A stretch of DNA of 64,000 nt from JAUVXJ01 sp034411995 (lineage in GTDB: Bacteria; Chloroflexota; Anaerolineae; UBA7937; B3-Chlor): NCBI GenBank assembly GCA_034411995.1, contig DAOUME010000013.1, forward strand, positions 1 through 64,000. Reading direction: 5' to 3'. Shown here in pieces: positions 35,290-43,271 of this stretch. Within the stretch, counting starts at the first letter, position 1; the number at the start of each line of letters is the position of its first letter. The notes beneath the pieces were generated by a model, which saw only the letters and a program-made list of their open reading frames with translations, searched no databases and had not been told where the DNA came from. The position numbers and the translations under genes are program-made.

Positions 35290-35835
35290 CTATCCCTCGT
35301 TGGTAGACGGTGCACACGGTCCGAACCAGCCTCCGTCGCGCCCCATGCCGAAGTGTCCACCACGTCCCATGCCTCGGCCACCAGGGAAGAACCCCTGATC
35401 CAGCCCCTCCAGGAGCCAGTCGGCCTGGTCTTGGCTGAGCTTGCCGTCCTCTACGGCTTGCTGGATGGCCTGTCGCTGCGCCTCGGTGCGGCTGGCGTTC
35501 ACGGCGTCCTGCACCGTTTCCAGATCCACTCCCTGCTCCTCGGCGATCTCCGACAGGGTCTTGCCCTCATCGTGAGACTTGGTGAACAGCTCGTTTGGCG
35601 TCAGCCCGAGGGCTCCGGCGATCGTGTCGAACGTGGTCCACGAGCGACCTGCCCAACCGAACATGCCCCAGCCCCCCTCGTCCCCACGCGGAACTGGGGT
35701 GGGCTCGGTCTCCTGGGCCGACGCGGAGGTGGCCGCAAAGAGCACGCCGCCCACAACCACCGCCAGGATCACCAGAGCGGCGGCGGCGCCAGCCATGCCT
35801 GCGACCAGGCCCCACTTCTTGACCCTACCAGACAT
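35290..35835 (-). CDS. Secreted or membrane-anchored protein, paralogue of 38599-39090
   Basis: 181 residues from ATG 35835 (AAGGAG upstream). An N-terminal membrane helix or signal (GMAGAAAALVILAVVVGGVLF) is followed by a helical domain, ALGLTPNELFTKSHDEGKTL, and EDGKLSQDQADWLLEGLDQGF, and by a Gly/Met/His-rich tail (GMGRGGHFGMGRDGG). The KLSQDQADW segment resembles DUF2680-like proteins of unknown function. A second copy of the same architecture sits at 38599. Regulated by the repeat box at 35908-35950. Confidence 0.75.
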   Translation of the reverse strand: MSGRVKKWGLVAGMAGAAAALVILAVVVGGVLFAATSASAQETEPTPVPRGDEGGWGMFGWAGRSWTTFDTIAGALGLTPNELFTKSHDEGKTLSEIAEEQGVDLETVQDAVNASRTEAQRQAIQQAVEDGKLSQDQADWLLEGLDQGFFPGGRGMGRGGHFGMGRDGGWFGPCAPSTNEG

Positions 35836-35907
35836 ACCACTTACTCCTTTCCTCAACGGCAGCACGTCCGCTGCCTGCTTCGACCTTATCCGCAGAGCTG
35901 CGCCCTG

Positions 35908-35950
35908 ACTGTACCAGATCACTGTGAAGAAGTAGTTAAGGGACGATGTT
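35908..35950 (-). promoter_or_regulatory. PhoB-like tandem repeat box and -10, secreted protein gene
   Basis: Minus strand: a weak first unit AACATC (35950-35945), N5, TTAACT (35939-35934), N5, TTCACA (35928-35923), N9, TACAGT (35913-35908). Same geometry as the neighbouring boxes. Confidence 0.7.
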
Positions 35951-36189
35951 TGTTCGATGAGCCCTGTTTCAGACTCACGAATCTGCCCAGAGACGTCCCA
36001 GCCAGGAATCTCCGCCAGCTATCGACAGCCCCGGTCCTCAGCCGACCCGGTACGCAGCAGGGGCCTGGTACGCCAGGGCTCCCAAGGTTCAGAGTGGTGG
36101 GTTCTACAGGTACTTGCGCGCCCAGTTGCACACAGGATGCCAGCCAGAGAAGAGAGTCAGGCCAGGATCCGGTTCCCCCGATTGAGATC

Positions 36190-36230
36190 GGGGTGCCGGC
36201 AGGATTCCGTCAATAGGCCACCGGCACCCC
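36190..36230 (-). terminator. Stem-loop after the PDZ protein gene
   Basis: A perfect 10 bp inverted repeat, GGGGTGCCGG (36190-36199) with CCGGCACCCC (36221-36230), around a 21-base loop, 40 bp beyond the stop of the PDZ gene. No T-tract. The remaining bases between 35951 and 36189 show nothing else. Confidence 0.6.
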
Positions 36231-36270
36231 TAACATAATCGCGCCGTTGCCATGGCTGGGTAGAGAAGGG

Positions 36271-36876
36271 TCAGTACGTCTGCCCGCCACCGGGGTTCAA
36301 ATTCCTCCCCTGTGGCATCATGAAGCTCAGACCAGTCGACACGGTCGTGTACCTGATGCCCAGATGTGCAACCTCTTCACCCTGTGCGTTCGTACCACTA
36401 GAGAGGGTCACGTCCAGGTTCATCAGTTCCGGGTCATCGCCGGGTCGTACGATGGTCACCACCACGTCGTCCCCAGGCTTGTGGCTGCCAATCAACGCTG
36501 CCAGGTCCCGGTTGTCGTCCATCGCCTTGCTGTCCACGGCGATGATGATGTCTCCCGTCTCCAGGCCCGCTTGGTCGGCAGGTCCGCCCGAGTCCACCTC
36601 AGCAACCACGGCTCCCTGCAATTGCCCCGAAGGCGCTACAAGCATCCTCTGGGGCGGCACCTGCGGGGTTGTATTCGGCGCTTCTTGTCCCTGTGGAACC
36701 TGGGGCCGGATTAGCTGCCACGGTCCTAACAGCCCGATAGCCCCTCCTCGGTGTGCGGCCAAGTACCCAGCCACTCCGCCGGCGAGGCCGCCGGCCATGA
36801 GCAACAGGGAACATACCGCCAACCCCGCAAGGGTCAGACCTAGGATTACGTACCACTTCTTGAGCTTGTTCGACAT
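36271..36876 (-). CDS. Membrane-anchored PDZ-domain protein
   Basis: 201 residues from ATG 36876 (AAAGGAG upstream). One membrane helix (about 10-38), a linker, and a PDZ domain (GAVVAEVDSGGPADQAGLETGDIIIAVDSKAM ... GDDVVVTIVRPG). No protease domain is attached. It lies beside an HtrA-type protease, so it may present or block substrates. The conserved N-terminus MSNKLKKWYVILGL is like those of the two paralogous secreted proteins (MSGRVKKWGLVAG, MSKKWLLVLG). Confidence 0.85.
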   Translation of the reverse strand: MSNKLKKWYVILGLTLAGLAVCSLLLMAGGLAGGVAGYLAAHRGGAIGLLGPWQLIRPQVPQGQEAPNTTPQVPPQRMLVAPSGQLQGAVVAEVDSGGPADQAGLETGDIIIAVDSKAMDDNRDLAALIGSHKPGDDVVVTIVRPGDDPELMNLDVTLSSGTNAQGEEVAHLGIRYTTVSTGLSFMMPQGRNLNPGGGQTY

Positions 36877-37091
36877 GCCTTGACTCCTTTCCACCGGCCT
36901 GCTTTCGCGGCACAAACCAAGTATCGTAGCCGGGTCTTGCGGTGAGGTTAGGAAGAAGCCTTGTGGGACCTACTTACCTTTGGTGCGAATCGAGAATGGC
37001 ACCGCCCACCAAGACCTCTTCCGTATCCACCCTGCCACCGGCTACCGGTTCATTCCTGGTACCTTGACGTCGCCGTCCGCGCGCCGGCAGA

Positions 37092-38291
37092 CTACGACGG
37101 TTGTTCTCCCAGAACGACCTGCACTGTTTGCTGGTTACCATTCCTGACGATGGTCAGCTCCACGGAGTCGCCGACCGTGGTCTCGGTCTCCAGGTACACG
37201 GTCAGATCCTGCGTACTGGTCAGTGCCTGACCATTGATCGCCGTGATGATGTCGCCCTCCACGGGGACCTGGTAGTTACCGACACGCACCACACGACTGC
37301 CACCCTGGATGCCCGCCTTGTCTGCCGGTCCGCCCGCTACCGTGTCCAGGACCAGCACTCCGGCGTCCATTGGAATCTTGACCCCTGCACCCTCAAGCGC
37401 GCTCACGTTGTCGCTCGTGAGACTCAGCAGTTGCACGCCCAGCCAGGGGTGAGCGTACTTGCCGTTGGAGATCAGTTGCGGCACCACCCGCGCCACCGTG
37501 CTGGCGGACACCGCAAAGCCCACACCAGACGAGGCCCCGCTAGGGCTGATGATCTGGGAGTTCACGCCTATGACGTGACCCGAGAGATCGAGCAGCGGTC
37601 CACCCGAGTTTCCTGGGTTGATGGCCGCGTCGGTCTGAATGGCCTCACCGATGAACCTGTTGTCTGTGGGACTCTGAATAACTCTGCCCAGCGCGCTGAC
37701 GACGCCGGTGGTCAGTGTCTGTTGCAGTCCGAAGGGGTTGCCAATGGCCAAAACGAACTCCCCTACCTGCAAGCTGTCTGAATCACCGAGCACCAGCGGG
37801 TCAGGCAAATCCGCGTTGCCGTCTATGCTGATCACGGCCAGATCGTTGGTGGCATCGCTACCCACGATCTGAGCATCGTAGGTCTTACCGTCAGCGAAGG
37901 TGACCGTTAGCTGCTCCGCGTTCTCCACGACGTGGTAGTTGGTGACGATGCGGCCCGCGCTGTCGTACACGAACCCGGAGCCGGTCCCTTCTTGCGGAAT
38001 CGCTCCCATGAATCTATCGTAGAAGTAGCCACGATTGGTGATATTGACGACCGCTGGCGCGCTCCTCTGATAAACCTCGATGATCTGGCTCTGCAGCGCG
38101 TTCACCGCGTCGTCCACGGCGACGGTGGCCGTGGCTTCGGACCGCGCCTCCGTCGTTGCCTGAAGCACACCACTGGCCGCCGACGCAGGCGTCAAGGTCA
38201 GGGCACCGAGGTAACCGCATCCCGTGGCTGCCAGCATCAAGGCCAGCACGACCGCTATTAATGTCAGTTGTCTTCCAGTTCTCATCTTCAT
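37092..38291 (-). CDS. HtrA/DegP-type serine protease, lipoprotein-like
   Basis: 399 residues from ATG 38291 (GGAGG upstream). The N-terminus ends in a lipobox-like LMLAATGCG. The trypsin-like triad is H in TNYHVV, D in TNDLAVI and S in NPGNSGGPL, and one PDZ domain follows (GVLVLDTVAGGPADKAGIQGG). These proteases degrade misfolded envelope proteins. Regulated by the repeat box at 38371-38413. An open frame continuing to 38627 has no ribosome site and is not used. Confidence 0.93.
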   Translation of the reverse strand: MKMRTGRQLTLIAVVLALMLAATGCGYLGALTLTPASAASGVLQATTEARSEATATVAVDDAVNALQSQIIEVYQRSAPAVVNITNRGYFYDRFMGAIPQEGTGSGFVYDSAGRIVTNYHVVENAEQLTVTFADGKTYDAQIVGSDATNDLAVISIDGNADLPDPLVLGDSDSLQVGEFVLAIGNPFGLQQTLTTGVVSALGRVIQSPTDNRFIGEAIQTDAAINPGNSGGPLLDLSGHVIGVNSQIISPSGASSGVGFAVSASTVARVVPQLISNGKYAHPWLGVQLLSLTSDNVSALEGAGVKIPMDAGVLVLDTVAGGPADKAGIQGGSRVVRVGNYQVPVEGDIITAINGQALTSTQDLTVYLETETTVGDSVELTIVRNGNQQTVQVVLGEQPS

Positions 38292-38316
38292 CGGCCCATC
38301 CTCCAAGGGTTTAGAG

Positions 38317-38350
38317 ACGGGGCGCTGGAGGTTCAAGAGGAACGCCCCGT
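38317..38350. other. 8 bp stem-loop in the htrA leader
   Basis: ACGGGGCG (38317-38324) pairs with CGCCCCGT (38343-38350). It lies between the promoter and the start codon of the HtrA gene on the minus strand. On the plus strand it would be followed by TTTCTT, so it may instead end antisense transcription. Confidence 0.4.
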
Positions 38351-38370
38351 TTCTTCCTAAGCTTACTTGC

Positions 38371-38413
38371 ATTATCCCACTGGAATGTGAAGACGCTGTG
38401 AAGAAATCGTGGC
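38371..38413 (-). promoter_or_regulatory. PhoB-like tandem repeat box and -10, HtrA gene
   Basis: Minus strand: weak GCCACG (38413-38408), N5, TTCACA (38402-38397), N5, TTCACA (38391-38386), N9, GATAAT (38376-38371). The two TTCACA units are identical. Confidence 0.75.
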
Positions 38414-38508
38414 CTTTCCATGTCGATGTGCACCAGGCCCGAGGTGAGGCTCCTGGGATGACACGCCGCCACAACCTGGCGTGTGCACTCACTCTAGACA
38501 AACGCCAT

Positions 38509-38536
38509 GGGGAGGAGCGCCGGGGCACTCCTCCCC
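38509..38536 (-). terminator. Stem-loop after the second secreted protein gene
   Basis: GGGGAGGAG (38509-38517) pairs exactly with CTCCTCCCC (38528-38536). It lies 63 bp beyond the stop codon of the gene at 38599-39090. Confidence 0.7.
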
Positions 38537-38598
38537 ACATACGTTCATGACTCACCTCCTCAGCCATGCTGTCAGCACAGCCTACACGGGCGCTGTGC

Positions 38599-39090
38599 TC
38601 ATTGCTGGCCTTGACCGAATGGACCACCAGGAGCGCCGAAGCCGCCTGGCCCCATGCCGTGCGGTCCGCCCATGAAGCCCTGGTCCAGCCCCTCGAGCAC
38701 CCAGTCGGCCTGCTCTTGGCTGAGGTTGCCGTCGTCGACGGCCTGCTGGATCTGCTCCCGCATGGTCTCGGCGCGGCTGGCGTTCATGGCCTCCTGGAGC
38801 GCTTCCGTGTCCACACCCTGCTCTTCGGAGACCTCGGCCAGGGTCTTGCCCCCATCGTGCAGCTCAACGAACAGCTCGTTCGGGGTCAGGCCGAGCGCGT
38901 CGGCGGCCACGTCAAACTCTGCCCACGAGCCGCCGTCCCAGCCGACCATGCCCCGGTGCCCGCCAGGACCCGGTTGACTCGTGTCGGTCACGGTGTCCTG
39001 AGCGAACACGAGCGTCCCACCGGCCAGGCCCGTCAGCAGGATCGCCACCAGCGCCCCGCTGCCCAGCACCAAAAGCCACTTCTTACTCAT
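38599..39090 (-). CDS. Secreted protein, paralogue of 35290-35835
   Basis: 163 residues from ATG 39090 (AAAGGAGGTGA upstream, a very strong ribosome site). Signal or anchor helix (VLGSGALVAILLTGLAGG), then ALGLTPNELFVELHDGGKTL, EEQGVDTEALQEAMNASRAE and NLSQEQADWVLEGLDQGF, and a Gly/Pro/Met tail. It shares order and motifs with the paralogue at 35290. Function unknown. Controlled by its own repeat box. Confidence 0.78.
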   Translation of the reverse strand: MSKKWLLVLGSGALVAILLTGLAGGTLVFAQDTVTDTSQPGPGGHRGMVGWDGGSWAEFDVAADALGLTPNELFVELHDGGKTLAEVSEEQGVDTEALQEAMNASRAETMREQIQQAVDDGNLSQEQADWVLEGLDQGFMGGPHGMGPGGFGAPGGPFGQGQQ

Positions 39091-39143
39091 TCGCCTCACC
39101 TCCTTTCCACGTGGATTTGGGTTGGTTTTCTCCAACCCACCCC

Positions 39144-39186
39144 AAGGTAGCAGAAGGATATGAACGGGCCGTTAAGGTGCTGTAGA
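39144..39186 (-). promoter_or_regulatory. PhoB-like tandem repeat box and -10, second secreted protein
   Basis: Minus strand: TCTACA (39186-39181), N5, TTAACG (39175-39170), N5, TTCATA (39164-39159), N9, TACCTT (39149-39144). Confidence 0.75.
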
Positions 39187-39302
39187 GGTCCCATGTGCGT
39201 GAAGCAACGTGCGGTGAAACGCTGCTCTGGGCAAATGGGGCTGGGAAGGGGCCTGTGGAGGTTCTCCACCGCCGATGAGCCTGGGGGAGGGGAACGCCGA
39301 GC

Positions 39303-40676
39303 CTAGCTCTTCCGGCGCTTCTTCGGCCTGCGCTGCGCTAGTTGGACGTTGTGAAAATCAGGAGCGAGAATAGCACAGGTGGTACAGAGGGAGACGTCCA
39401 GCATCCGCGAGGCCAGGCGCGGGTCAATCTCCTCGATCGGTTTGCGGAGGGTGATGACGGTCGGCAGCTTGGCAACATACCGATAGTTCAGTAGCTGATA
39501 CAGTTTCTCCTGTGCCCACGGGCTGGCACTCTCCGTCCCCAGGTCGTCGAGGATCAGCAAGGGAGCGCCACGCACCGCCTCGAATAGTTGGTCGTAGGTG
39601 ACAGGGCTGTCGGGCCGGTATGTGGCACGAAGGTGATCCAGCAGCTCCGGAACCTCTTTGAAGACCACCGGGCGGCCATCATCTACGCAGCTATTGGCGA
39701 TGGCTGCCGCCAGATGTGTCTTGCCGCAGGACGCCACGCCCACAAGCACCAACCAGCCCTCAGGCTTCCTGGAATACTGTTTGGCCGTGGCCAGCACGTC
39801 CTTGAGGTTCTGCTGCTCCTCCCTGGGCAACTCCGGCCGACGCTCGAAGCTCTCAAACGTCTTGTCCGTGTAGAGATGCAGACTGCTCAGCTGATCCCCA
39901 TGGCCACTTCCTCTGAAATCCCGGGTCAGCATCCGGTAGATCTGGCACAACTCCGGGTCCGCCATGCGCGACCGAAGGCGGGGGTCTATCTCCTCCAGCG
40001 TACGATTGCTGGTGATGACGGTGGGCAGCCTGGCGTTGTACCGGTAGTTGAACAACTGGTACAGCTTCTCCTGAGCCCAGGGAGTGGCTTGCTGGGTCCC
40101 CAGGTCGTCCAGAATGAGCAGGGGTGCTTCCAGGATGGACTCGAAGCGCTCGTCGTAGCTGACAGCGCTGCCTGGACTGTAGGTAGACCGCAGGTGGTCC
40201 AAGAGATCCGGCACCACCACGAACAGGCTGGGATGCCCCCGCTCCAGGCAGTGGTTGGCGATGGCCGCCGCCAGGTGGGTCTTGCCACACCCGTAGGCGC
40301 CCAGGAGGATCAGCCACCCCTCAGGATGCTCGGCAAACTCTCGCGCCCTGCGGAACGCCTGCCTCAGGCTCTGTTCCTCGTGAGGGCGGAAGCCATTCAC
40401 GCTGAAGTTCTCGAACGTCATGCGGGAGAGCAAGCCCAGGCTGCTGGCCTGCCTCAAATCCTCCAACCGCCTCTGGGTTATCTCCTCGAGCTTGCACTGA
40501 CAGGGGACCGGGCGCCCGAAGTCCGGGTGTCCGGGAGGGAGATCCCGCCTCAGGTACCCCGCGCCGCGACAGATGGGGCAGACGTCTTGGGGCTCAGTGC
40601 TTGATGTAGTCCTTGTACTTGCCTTTGATAACCCTGTATCTATCTTCTTCAGAACCTGGCCTGCCTTCTCCATCAT
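39303..40676 (-). CDS. DnaC/IstB-like helicase loader with two tandem AAA+ domains
   Basis: 457 residues from ATG 40676, which lies inside the end of the DnaD-like gene (about 80 bp overlap). An N-terminal zinc-finger-like motif (CPICRGAGY ... CQC) is followed by AAA+ domain 1 (Walker A GAYGCGKTH, Walker B LLILDDLGTQ, sensor TSNRTLEEI, RSRM) and a second copy (Walker A GVASCGKTH, Walker B LLILDDLGTE, then TLRKPIEEI, ASRM). Loaders of this family normally have one ATPase domain. The second lacks the Asn in the sensor-1 position, so it may bind but not hydrolyse ATP well. Operon with dnaB. Confidence 0.88.
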   Translation of the reverse strand: MMEKAGQVLKKIDTGLSKASTRTTSSTEPQDVCPICRGAGYLRRDLPPGHPDFGRPVPCQCKLEEITQRRLEDLRQASSLGLLSRMTFENFSVNGFRPHEEQSLRQAFRRAREFAEHPEGWLILLGAYGCGKTHLAAAIANHCLERGHPSLFVVVPDLLDHLRSTYSPGSAVSYDERFESILEAPLLILDDLGTQQATPWAQEKLYQLFNYRYNARLPTVITSNRTLEEIDPRLRSRMADPELCQIYRMLTRDFRGSGHGDQLSSLHLYTDKTFESFERRPELPREEQQNLKDVLATAKQYSRKPEGWLVLVGVASCGKTHLAAAIANSCVDDGRPVVFKEVPELLDHLRATYRPDSPVTYDQLFEAVRGAPLLILDDLGTESASPWAQEKLYQLLNYRYVAKLPTVITLRKPIEEIDPRLASRMLDVSLCTTCAILAPDFHNVQLAQRRPKKRRKS

Positions 40677-41307
40677 CTCTGCCTTCGGCGGCCCATCGCT
40701 CCAGAATGGCCCGGATGTAGCGCCACCTTCGTACGTTCTGCTCCGCCGCAATCCTGAAAGCCTCTTGGATCCACGCAGCAGGATAGCTCTCCTCAGCCTC
40801 CTGAAGCTCCTCCGCGATCATGGGCTGCAGTGTGCCTACGTTCTGCTCGTAGAGCACGAAGATGTTCGGCCGCTCCACCTCTACCACTGGCTCCTCGAGA
40901 ACCGCGGAGGAGGACAGCACCAGCCCTCCTCGCCGAACCTGGTCGGCCGCTGCCCGTCCCGCCTCCGAGTTGAGGAAGTACCAGCTCTGCTCCTCCCCAT
41001 CCGCCGTGCGAGCGTTGAGCTGTAGTAGCGTCCCGCGAGCCACAGCCCGCTCCAGCCCTTCCTCCAACAACCGCTCGGGGCTGTCACCGGGCATCTTCAA
41101 GCCCCTCAACAGCACCCCGTCGCGCCCTAGTTCATCCCTGCTCACGCAGCGCTGCTGCCCCTGCTTGCGGTGCAGCAGCCACAGAACGTGGAGACTGACC
41201 TTCAATTCCGGCATACTGTCTATCTGAGGCAGCAACTCGCTGAAGAAGACGTCGGCCACAGGGGTACAACGTACGTTCCCTCCAGGGAAGCCGGGGAATC
41301 TTTTCAC
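40594..41307 (-). CDS. DnaD-domain replication initiation protein
   Basis: 237 residues. The N-terminal half looks like a winged-helix replication protein. The C-terminal part (IFVLYEQNVGTLQPMIAEELQEAEESYPAAWIQEAFRIAA, WRYIRAILERW) is the DnaB_2/DnaD C-terminal domain. GTG start 1 bp after the dnaB stop, so it is translationally coupled. With the loader and DnaB it makes a primosome operon, as in Firmicutes and Chloroflexota. Confidence 0.85.
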   Translation of the reverse strand: MKRFPGFPGGNVRCTPVADVFFSELLPQIDSMPELKVSLHVLWLLHRKQGQQRCVSRDELGRDGVLLRGLKMPGDSPERLLEEGLERAVARGTLLQLNARTADGEEQSWYFLNSEAGRAAADQVRRGGLVLSSSAVLEEPVVEVERPNIFVLYEQNVGTLQPMIAEELQEAEESYPAAWIQEAFRIAAEQNVRRWRYIRAILERWAAEGRDDGEGRPGSEEDRYRVIKGKYKDYIKH

Positions 41308-41308
41308 C

Positions 41309-42649
41309 TCAGACTGGTACCTCTTCCGGTGCCCGCTCTAGATTGACGAACCTGGCTTGCTCCTTCATGAAGCGCAGGCTGAGCTGTCCGGTGGGCCCGT
41401 TGCGATGCTTGGCCACGATAATGTCAGCGATGTTGGGCTTGAACGTATCCTCTACGTACATCTCCTCGCGGTAGATGAACATCACCACGTCAGCATCCTG
41501 CTCGATGGAGCCGCTCTCCCTGAGGTCGGAGAGCAACGGACGTTTGTCGGGGCGTGATTCCACCGCCCTGGAGAGCTGCGAGCAGGCGAGCAGCGGCACG
41601 TTCAGCTCACTGGCCAGAGACTTGAGCTGGCGAGAGATGTAGGAAACCTCCTGCACGCGATTCTCCATCCTCAGACCGGCCTGCATCAACTGTAGGTAGT
41701 CCACGATGATCAGGTCCATGTGGTGCTCCGCCTCGAGCCGTCGCGCCTTAGCCCTCAGCTCCATAGGAGAAATGGCTGGCGTATCGTCTATGTACACGAA
41801 GGTTTCGGAGAGTTCACCCATGGCCCTGGTGATCCTGGCCAGCTCTTCCTCGTTGATCTCTCCTGTTCTGAGGCGCTGCGACTCGATCCCGGTGGCCCCA
41901 GACACCAGACGCTGTACCACCTGTCCTGCCGGCATCTCCAGACTGAAGATGGCGACACACAGCCCGTGCTGGCGGGCCGCGTAGTCCGCCATGGTCAGGG
42001 CCAGGCTGCTCTTGCCCGTGCCGGGCCGCCCGGCAACGATGATCAGGTCCGACTGCTGAAAACCTCCCAGCAGCCTGTCCAGGTCCACGAAACCGGTGGG
42101 CACGCCGATCGTCTGCCCACGATGCTCGTACAGGTACTCGATGCGATCGTAGTAGTCTGAGAGGATGGTCCGCAGCGGCACCAACTCACGCTCGATACTG
42201 CGCTGCGCCACTCCAAAGATCAGTTGCTCAGCCTGATCCAGGATCTTGGTCTCATCGTCGGCCCGCTCGTACGCCATGTTGGAGATCTCGGAGGCAGCGC
42301 TGATCAAACGGCGTAGAGTGGCGGTGCTCTCCACGATCCGTCCGTAGTGTTGCGCGTGGACCGACGTGGGGACTACATTGATCAGAGAAGTGAGATAGCC
42401 AGGCCCTCCCACGTGTTCCAGTTGGCCGCGTCGCTCCAGCTCGTCACAAAGCGTCACGAAGTCGGCTGGCTCGCGCCGCTCGTGGAGGTCCACGATGGCC
42501 TGGTAGATCAGACTGTGAGTCTCGCGATAGAAGTCTTCGGGGCGTAAGAACGGGGTTACTCTGAGAATAGCTTCAGGATCGATCAGCAGGCTACCCAGAA
42601 CGGATTGCTCCGCCTCTATGTTCTGTGGAGGCAACCTGGCTGCTGCCAC
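41309..42649 (-). CDS. dnaB: Replicative DNA helicase
   Basis: 446 residues. The N-terminal DnaB domain begins PPQNIEAEQSVLGSLLIDPEAI; the RecA-like motor has Walker A GRPGTGKSS, FSLEMP, LIIVDYLQLM and the C-terminal RDKRPLLSDLRESGSIEQDADVVMF. No intein. It unwinds DNA at the replication fork. GTG start, 7 bp after the bifunctional nuclease gene. Confidence 0.97.
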   Translation of the reverse strand: MAAARLPPQNIEAEQSVLGSLLIDPEAILRVTPFLRPEDFYRETHSLIYQAIVDLHERREPADFVTLCDELERRGQLEHVGGPGYLTSLINVVPTSVHAQHYGRIVESTATLRRLISAASEISNMAYERADDETKILDQAEQLIFGVAQRSIERELVPLRTILSDYYDRIEYLYEHRGQTIGVPTGFVDLDRLLGGFQQSDLIIVAGRPGTGKSSLALTMADYAARQHGLCVAIFSLEMPAGQVVQRLVSGATGIESQRLRTGEINEEELARITRAMGELSETFVYIDDTPAISPMELRAKARRLEAEHHMDLIIVDYLQLMQAGLRMENRVQEVSYISRQLKSLASELNVPLLACSQLSRAVESRPDKRPLLSDLRESGSIEQDADVVMFIYREEMYVEDTFKPNIADIIVAKHRNGPTGQLSLRFMKEQARFVNLERAPEEVPV

Positions 42650-42656
42650 CTTGGCC

Positions 42657-43151
42657 CTACTCCTCGAGGTCTCCCATGTCCAGAGTATCTACGAAGTCAC
42701 GGAACGCCGACAGGCGCTCTTCGTCCTCAGAGGCGACCACAGACTCCCCATCACTGGGGACGATGCCCGCCTTGTCCATGACCTCCTCGGCTACATAGAT
42801 GGGTACGTTCACCCGTACCGCCAGAGCGATGGCGTCACTGGGACGCGAGTCTATGGTCAGAGTCCGGCCGTTCTGCTCCACCACGATCTCTGCGTAGAAG
42901 GTATCGTTCCGGAGATTGTTCACCTTGATGTGGGATACGGAGGCGTTCATGTGATCGATGACCGCTCTGAGGAGATCGTGTGTCAGAGGACGGGTCATCT
43001 GCACGTTCTGTAGCCCAATGGTGATGGCATCAGCCTCGAAAGGCCCTATCCAGATGGGCAGATACCGCTCCTCCGTCTCCTCCTTCAGCACCACGACGCG
43101 GTGCTGCGATAGCATGCTGACCCTCACACTATCCACGCTCACCTTGATCAT
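42657..43151 (-). CDS. Bifunctional nuclease family protein (DUF151)
   Basis: 164 residues from ATG 43151 (AAGGAGG upstream). Conserved family motifs: LPIWIGPFEADAI near residue 31, RPLTHDLL near 53 and SRPSDAIALAVR near 103. Members have reported DNase and RNase activity in plants, while the bacterial role is unclear. First gene of the dnaB operon. Confidence 0.9.
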   Translation of the reverse strand: MIKVSVDSVRVSMLSQHRVVVLKEETEERYLPIWIGPFEADAITIGLQNVQMTRPLTHDLLRAVIDHMNASVSHIKVNNLRNDTFYAEIVVEQNGRTLTIDSRPSDAIALAVRVNVPIYVAEEVMDKAGIVPSDGESVVASEDEERLSAFRDFVDTLDMGDLEE

Positions 43152-43180
43152 GGTAGGAACCTCCTTCCCACGCCTGATGC

Positions 43181-43210
43181 CATTATAGCACAAGCCCCGA
43201 CTCCCCACAA
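43181..43210 (-). promoter_or_regulatory. Promoter of the nuclease-dnaB operon
   Basis: Minus strand: TTGTGG (43210-43205), 18-base spacer, TATAAT (43186-43181), 30 bp before the start codon. Confidence 0.7.
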
Positions 43211-43215
43211 ACAGA

Positions 43216-43245
43216 GTACAGCGCCGCCCACGGGCAGCGCCGTAC
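43216..43245 (-). terminator. Imperfect hairpin after leuS
   Basis: GTAC-A-GCGC-C-GCC pairs with GGC-A-GCGC-C-GTAC between 43216 and 43245, with two A-C mismatches. It lies 27 bp after the leuS stop and likely separates leuS from the dnaB operon promoter. Confidence 0.55.
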
Positions 43246-43271
43246 ACACACCTGCGATCGTGGCAGATCCG

